A DNA stretch of 26,366 bases, taken from contig DAOWAH010000004.1 of the NCBI GenBank assembly GCA_030634675.1, positions 1 to 26,366 of the forward strand, written 5' to 3'. Within the stretch, counting starts at the first letter, position 1. Each line of letters starts with the position of its first letter. Of the stretch, positions 22,980-26,366 are shown piece by piece. Source of the DNA: Fidelibacterota bacterium (GTDB lineage Bacteria; Marinisomatota; Marinisomatia; Marinisomatales; TCS56). The notes below the pieces were generated by a model. It was not told the origin of the DNA. It ran no database searches and was given only the letters and a program-made list of their open reading frames with translations. A program made the position numbers and the translations under genes.

Positions 22980-23507
22980 ATGGAAGTGAAACAACCAGGA
23001 TCCCATCTGGATCACATGATGAAACAGACCAGGAATCACCATGTTCAGCTCAGTTTTATGGCTGATTCCAAAGCCAACATGTTGCTGACCATATCCTCTG
23101 TTCTGATAACTTTAACCGTGCCTCACACAATGACTGCCAACTTAAAATTCGGGGCTTTTATTTTAATTGGATTTAGTCTTCTAACCATAATTCTTTCAAC
23201 CTATGCTGTAATGCCTAAATTGCCATTGCATACTAAGATCACTGAAAGTATTAAACTTCGCAGTCCAAATTTTAATCTATTGTTTTTTGGGGATTTTATT
23301 CGGCTGGATTACGCTACATTTGAATCTGAAATTGAAGAAATTCTAAACGACTCCAGCAAAACCTATCAGGCAATGACCAAAGAAATCTATACTTTAGGGC
23401 ACTTTCTGGCAGCTAAGAAATATCGTTTTATCCGTTTGGCTTATAGTGCCTTTATTATTGGAATCTTCATGAGTGTCATCGTCACTTTATTTACAATACA
23501 ATCCTAA
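22980..23507 (+). CDS. DUF5706 (Pycsar-effector-like) membrane protein
   Basis: A 175-residue protein with membrane segments at about 34-47, 56-76 and 152-172. The block FMADSKANMLLTISSVLITL matches the hallmark of DUF5706 (family M-x-D-x-K-A-N-x-L-L-x-x-x-S), and IYTLGHFLAAKKYRFIRLAY matches its second conserved part. DUF5706 occurs as the membrane effector of Pycsar anti-phage systems, where a pyrimidine cyclase makes cCMP or cUMP. No cyclase gene is adjacent, so this is either a stand-alone housekeeping relative or an effector whose cyclase is elsewhere. AGGA precedes ATG 22980. It is convergent with the Nudix gene; only 40 bases separate the stops. Confidence 0.82.
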   Translation: MEVKQPGSHLDHMMKQTRNHHVQLSFMADSKANMLLTISSVLITLTVPHTMTANLKFGAFILIGFSLLTIILSTYAVMPKLPLHTKITESIKLRSPNFNLLFFGDFIRLDYATFESEIEEILNDSSKTYQAMTKEIYTLGHFLAAKKYRFIRLAYSAFIIGIFMSVIVTLFTIQS

Positions 23508-23547
23508 CCGTCAGTTCAAAAAATCAAAAAAATCATTGTGGTCCAAG

Positions 23548-24558
23548 TCAGGCAGCAGTGTCTTGCTGCTCAAATCCAAGTGTCAGGTGATATACTACTT
23601 TATCAAAAAACAGATTAACCAATGACATAAATTCCATTATTACATACATGTCAATCGGTTTTTCCCATATACCACTTTGTCCCAAAATATGTGTGAAAAT
23701 ATGTTTACGCGTCAGGCTTAGGGCACTCAGAACTTCAGCCAGTTTAAAGTTCTCTTCCCTTCGTGAAGCACCCGTCTGACGATAGTATTCCCAAACATGA
23801 GCCATATTATCTCCCGGTGATGTCATCCAGTCACTGAATTGTGATATTACCTTATGGGCGCGCTGATAGATAATCTCACGCTTGAAGGTTGCATAATGCC
23901 GTGTGGTTTTATTTGTTAAGACTTCAGCCACCCAGTTTTTTGTAATTATATGTGCATCACGGGTGATTGTACTGAATAATTTATCCGATGGAAATTCGAC
24001 ATCCCCTTTACGGTCAATGTTTAAATGTTTAAAAGAATCGTTCATTTTCCACAAATCGGTATAGTAATCCAGATACCGTTTCAGAGCCTTGGAATTTGGT
24101 ATAAAAGCTAAATCCGGTAAATCCAAAATGGGGTAGTAGCGCGCTGCGCGGGCATCATCGCCGGCTTTGATTACCCCCTCCACATGCTGTACTTCAAACG
24201 ATACCCAGATCAGATCACCATAGAATCGGTCGTTATATGAAACAACATCCAGCAACCGGACTACTTTTCCCCTAATTCCTGTTTCTTCCATTAACTCACG
24301 GATGACCGCCTCTTCAATAGATTCGTTAACCTCGACAAAACCCGATGGGAGACACCACTTGCCGGCCTGTGGTTCACGATCACGAAGAACCAGCAGAACT
24401 TCGCGGTCAGTGTTAACGACCACCGCAGAGACAACCGGTAAGGGATTATCATAAAACACTGTCTTACAGCGCGAACAATAATCTCGAAGAGTATCATCGA
24501 CCATTTTGTGTTGGATATTGCTACCACAACGAAAACAATAATTACGATTACTCTTCAT
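23548..24558 (-). CDS. Nudix hydrolase fused to an RsbRD_N-like helical domain
   Basis: A 336-residue fusion. Residues 1-40 are a zinc ribbon (Cys8, 11, 28, 31) as in NADH-pyrophosphatase-like Nudix proteins. Residues 41-165 are the Nudix domain; its box GFVEVNESIEEAVIRELMEE plus TGI fits G-x5-E-x7-R-E-U-x-E-E-x-G-U (Gly73, Glu79, Arg87-Glu88, Glu91-Glu92, Gly94). Residues about 195-330 are all-helical with NWVAEVLTNK, EYYRQTGASRREENF, EVLSALSLTRKHIF and NLFFDKVVYHLTLGFE, the layout of the RsbRD N-terminal (globin-like) sensor. The fusion suggests regulated or stressosome-linked Nudix activity, an inference. AAGGA precedes ATG 24558; the methyltransferase gene ends 12 bases upstream, so they likely share an mRNA. 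Confidence 0.85.
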   Translation of the reverse strand: MKSNRNYCFRCGSNIQHKMVDDTLRDYCSRCKTVFYDNPLPVVSAVVVNTDREVLLVLRDREPQAGKWCLPSGFVEVNESIEEAVIRELMEETGIRGKVVRLLDVVSYNDRFYGDLIWVSFEVQHVEGVIKAGDDARAARYYPILDLPDLAFIPNSKALKRYLDYYTDLWKMNDSFKHLNIDRKGDVEFPSDKLFSTITRDAHIITKNWVAEVLTNKTTRHYATFKREIIYQRAHKVISQFSDWMTSPGDNMAHVWEYYRQTGASRREENFKLAEVLSALSLTRKHIFTHILGQSGIWEKPIDMYVIMEFMSLVNLFFDKVVYHLTLGFEQQDTAA

Positions 24559-24570
24559 TAATAATTCCTT

Positions 24571-25419
24571 TTATTTAGGGCAACGGCAGCGGAAAATACA
24601 ATCATCCTTATTGAGTGTATATATTTTCCGTACTTTTACCTTATATTTGATTATCTGGTGTAGATTATGTTTAAAAAGTACATACTCTTCATCCTTCTCT
24701 GATAATTTATGTGGCATCATCATCGGTAGTTTAAAATCGGTATATATTAAGCACTGGTCAATATTAACATAAGTAAAATTCAATTTATTTTTATAATCAA
24801 TTTTTTCGATTACATCAAAATGAGACTCTAATAACTCGTAGCCATTCTCAGCGTTGAAAGATGCTACCAGTTGCTGAAAATCAACCTCTTCATATTGGTC
24901 CTGGAATGATTTACGCCAGGCAGATTTAATGTCTTCGATCAGTTCAGCCAGGAACTGTTTGGAGTGATTGATGGTAATGAACCATCCGTTTTTATCCAAG
25001 ATCCGAGGTAGGTGAGGTATAATGTTATAAAAAAAATTTAACGAATAGCCCGCGATAATTAATTGATATGACCTATCCGGGAAACTGTTTACAATAGTTG
25101 CCGGTCCGCAAATAAATTGTCCGGTTAACCCAGCTTTTCTCGCAACCTGCAGATAAGGTTTACGATTGTTTTCAACTATATCGATTCCTGTACAGGTTGC
25201 TGGCATTTTAACTACTTGATCCAAGTAGCCGGTAAATCGTCCGTAACCGCAGCCGATATCTAAAATATTAGTTGGTTCTTGAACGTTGGTATTGCTCAGC
25301 GCTAATTGATAAATATTGTCCCGGTTAGTGGAAAAACGCCGGATAATATCCCCAACCTGCTGGTGAATCTTCACTTGACCGAAGGTTGCCTCAAAAACAG
25401 ATATAGAATGTCCTGCCAT
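24571..25419 (-). CDS. Class I SAM-dependent methyltransferase
   Basis: A 282-residue Rossmann methyltransferase. Motif I is ILDIGCGYGRF (52-62), the acidic end of strand 2 is GIDIVE (78-83), and later strands include YQLIIAGYSLNFFY and KNGWFITINHSK. A basic C-terminal tail (YKVKVRKIYTL) and FRCRCPK end the protein. The substrate is unknown. The open frame runs on to 25530, but the extra residues lie in a GC-rich stretch unlike the rest, so I chose ATG 25419; neither start has a good ribosome site. It is upstream of the Nudix/RsbRD gene with a 12-base gap. Confidence 0.83.
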   Translation of the reverse strand: MAGHSISVFEATFGQVKIHQQVGDIIRRFSTNRDNIYQLALSNTNVQEPTNILDIGCGYGRFTGYLDQVVKMPATCTGIDIVENNRKPYLQVARKAGLTGQFICGPATIVNSFPDRSYQLIIAGYSLNFFYNIIPHLPRILDKNGWFITINHSKQFLAELIEDIKSAWRKSFQDQYEEVDFQQLVASFNAENGYELLESHFDVIEKIDYKNKLNFTYVNIDQCLIYTDFKLPMMMPHKLSEKDEEYVLFKHNLHQIIKYKVKVRKIYTLNKDDCIFRCRCPK

Positions 25420-25824
25420 CGAATGTTCAAATAAAAATGTGAGTCCCCAAGGCTTCCCCGCCGCCTGAGCTTCTGCGACGACGATCGTCCTCTTTGTGGA
25501 TTTCGGCGTAATTACTTTCCTCGCATTCAAGCCCAGATTTATTTCTGGGAGCTTTCTGCGATGTTATGCCAAATTCCATCGGATCGAATTTAACCCCACC
25601 ACAGGCGGCCGGTGCTGAATAATTAATCAGCAACTTTTCTCTAGCTTGCATTATTGGCGGACTTATAATCCATTAATTTTCTGGTGAATTATTTAGGTTA
25701 AATTATTTTAGAGTTCGCTCGGAAAAGGTTGAATTAGCATAAACGCCATTTATTTTTGAATTCTTTGCCCCGACATAAATGCAGATGTTTTAATCTCTTT
25801 TTGGAGTGATCCCATTCCAGCCTT
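25420..25824. other. GC-rich unexplained stretch with palindromes, then intergenic DNA
   Basis: Positions 25440-25620 are richer in G+C than the flanks. They hold a perfect hairpin CCCAGA TTTATT TCTGGG (25532-25549), a 10-base palindrome GACGATCGTC (25480-25489) and two near-copies of TCGCAGAA(A)GCTC on the minus strand. Two overlapping minus-strand frames are open across it. I compared it with tmRNA, RNase P RNA, SRP RNA and tRNA patterns and none fits. It may be a repeat, a structured RNA or a leader for the methyltransferase. 25690-25824 is AT-rich without visible features. Confidence 0.35.
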
Positions 25825-26283
25825 TCATTTACCAGATAATTCGGTCACCCGGGACCGGATGAATTTAAACAACGTTCCCAGGGAATGAGTCCGGTTAACC
25901 GTCATGCTGAACCGAACTTGAGTATTGGAAATGAAATCCAGGAGTAGCCCTTCAACATGATTAATAATCACATTGGTTTCCAGCCTATTCAAGCCATTGA
26001 TAAGTATTGCCAGTTGACCTTTGACCAACTCAGCATCGGAGTGACCGGAAATGAATACTCGATCCTCCACCAGCATGATATTCAGGTAAACATTGGTTGA
26101 ACAGCCTCGAACCTGATTGGATTTGCTTTTCCATATATCCGGGAAAGTACCCAACGTCTTACCATAGTCCAGCAATAGTTTGTTGACAGAATGGTGACCT
26201 TTTTTTCGAGCTGCATTCAGCTCATCCCGGCATTGCTCCAAGTAAACCTGAAAATCGGTGATGGAATAATCAGGTTGTTGCAT
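25825..26283 (-). CDS. sufE: SufE-family sulfur acceptor
   Basis: SufE takes persulfide sulfur from the cysteine desulfurase SufS during Fe-S cluster assembly. The acceptor motif V-x-G-C is present as QVRGCSTNVYL with Cys61. The family block follows: FISGHSDAELVKGQLAILI and later a C-terminal helix (LFKFIRSRVTEL). The 152-residue length is normal. The second half is more divergent than usual. ATG 26283 overlaps the upstream gene's stop by 14 bases, with TGAG as a weak ribosome site. No sufBCDS gene lies in the window; the upstream gene continues past its edge. Confidence 0.88.
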   Translation of the reverse strand: MQQPDYSITDFQVYLEQCRDELNAARKKGHHSVNKLLLDYGKTLGTFPDIWKSKSNQVRGCSTNVYLNIMLVEDRVFISGHSDAELVKGQLAILINGLNRLETNVIINHVEGLLLDFISNTQVRFSMTVNRTHSLGTLFKFIRSRVTELSGK

Positions 26284-26366
26284 TTATCTCAGCAATTTGA
26301 TCAGATTCAATGATATGAATACCGGTTGGACTTAAACCAGCAAATTGCACCATTGCTCGCGCAACC
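26270..26366 (-). CDS. 3' end of an unidentified gene, cut by window edge
   Basis: In the frame ending TGA at 26272-26270, 31 codons are open to the window edge (VARAMVQFAGLSPTGIHIIE, ending SDQIAEINATT). The composition looks coding and the overlap with the sufE start suggests an operon. Too little remains to name it; SUF-pathway genes would be the natural guess, but nothing here confirms that. Confidence 0.5.
   Translation of the reverse strand, partial: VARAMVQFAGLSPTGIHIIESDQIAEINATT

Noticed and set aside
22980..24558. Complete Pycsar or other cyclic-nucleotide defence system
   Set aside because: No cyclase, phosphodiesterase or second defence gene is adjacent; the genes are convergent, so only an orphan effector-like protein can be claimed.
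25420..25620. tmRNA, RNase P RNA, SRP RNA or tRNA
   Set aside because: GAGGAAAGT and GGGGTTAAATTCGA recall RNA signatures, but the required flanking conserved bases, tag ORF with stop, and acceptor or T-arm pairings are missing.
25427..25651. Minus-strand ORF of 74 codons upstream of the methyltransferase
   Set aside because: Very Arg/Ser/Gly-rich with no ribosome site and no domain; treated as part of the unexplained GC-rich stretch.

Overview
The window looks like chromosomal DNA from an uncultivated, Gram-negative bacterium of the FCB superphylum (Marinimicrobia, Calditrichota, KSB1 and relatives); this placement is an inference. It rests on a SusC-like TonB receptor with an N-terminal carboxypeptidase-regulatory domain, a relic of a type IX secretion (T9SS) C-terminal sorting domain, a dockerin-like domain, a Vor/Kor-type 2-oxoacid:ferredoxin oxidoreductase, and a DUF5706 (Pycsar-effector-like) membrane protein. 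Base composition is moderately AT-rich. Most genes lie on the minus strand. No rRNA, tRNA, CRISPR array, phage or intact insertion sequence was found.

Layout, left to right. 1-2037: protein quality control, in the order tig, clpP, clpX (clpX runs off the left edge). The clpP/clpX junction is the most unusual spot in the window. The ClpX frame has no ATG, GTG or TTG start and no zinc-binding domain, and it is joined to the clpP frame by a -1 shift exactly at an A AAA AAC heptamer. ClpP also has Asn where the catalytic Asp is expected. 2305-4228: a CREST/DUF6962-like membrane protein and an MFS transporter. 4266-5819: a lone dockerin-like ORF, an orphan TRAP solute-binding protein, and a frameshifted small secreted protein that is easily missed. 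6229-9663: an operon of a membrane protein, a winged-helix regulator and a TonB receptor. 9769-11295: a protein of unknown family and an MltB-type lytic transglycosylase. 11755-15193: rpe, rpiB, a DASS-type anion transporter and a tandem universal stress protein, tightly packed. 15319-18057: a four-subunit ferredoxin-dependent 2-oxoacid oxidoreductase whose genes overlap or abut. 18314-22782: small genes (lipoprotein, two-helix membrane protein, a nuclease interrupted by an in-frame TGA, LOG-family hydrolase, OsmC, thioredoxin, PspC, zinc ribbon, Dabb protein). 22980-26366: a DUF5706 membrane protein, a Nudix/RsbRD-like fusion, a methyltransferase, SufE, and the 3' end of an unidentified gene.

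How the parts fit. The 2-oxoacid oxidoreductase and its ferredoxin point to low-potential electron metabolism. Rpe and RpiB serve the non-oxidative pentose phosphate pathway next to an organic-anion importer. OsmC, thioredoxin, the universal stress protein and PspC form a loose stress-response set. Between genes there are palindromic repeats of at least two families, mostly just 3' of minus-strand genes, and several decayed coding remnants. Three apparent coding interruptions (clpP/clpX, 5593-5819 and the nuclease at 19541) could be biology or sequence error, and each needs checking against reads.
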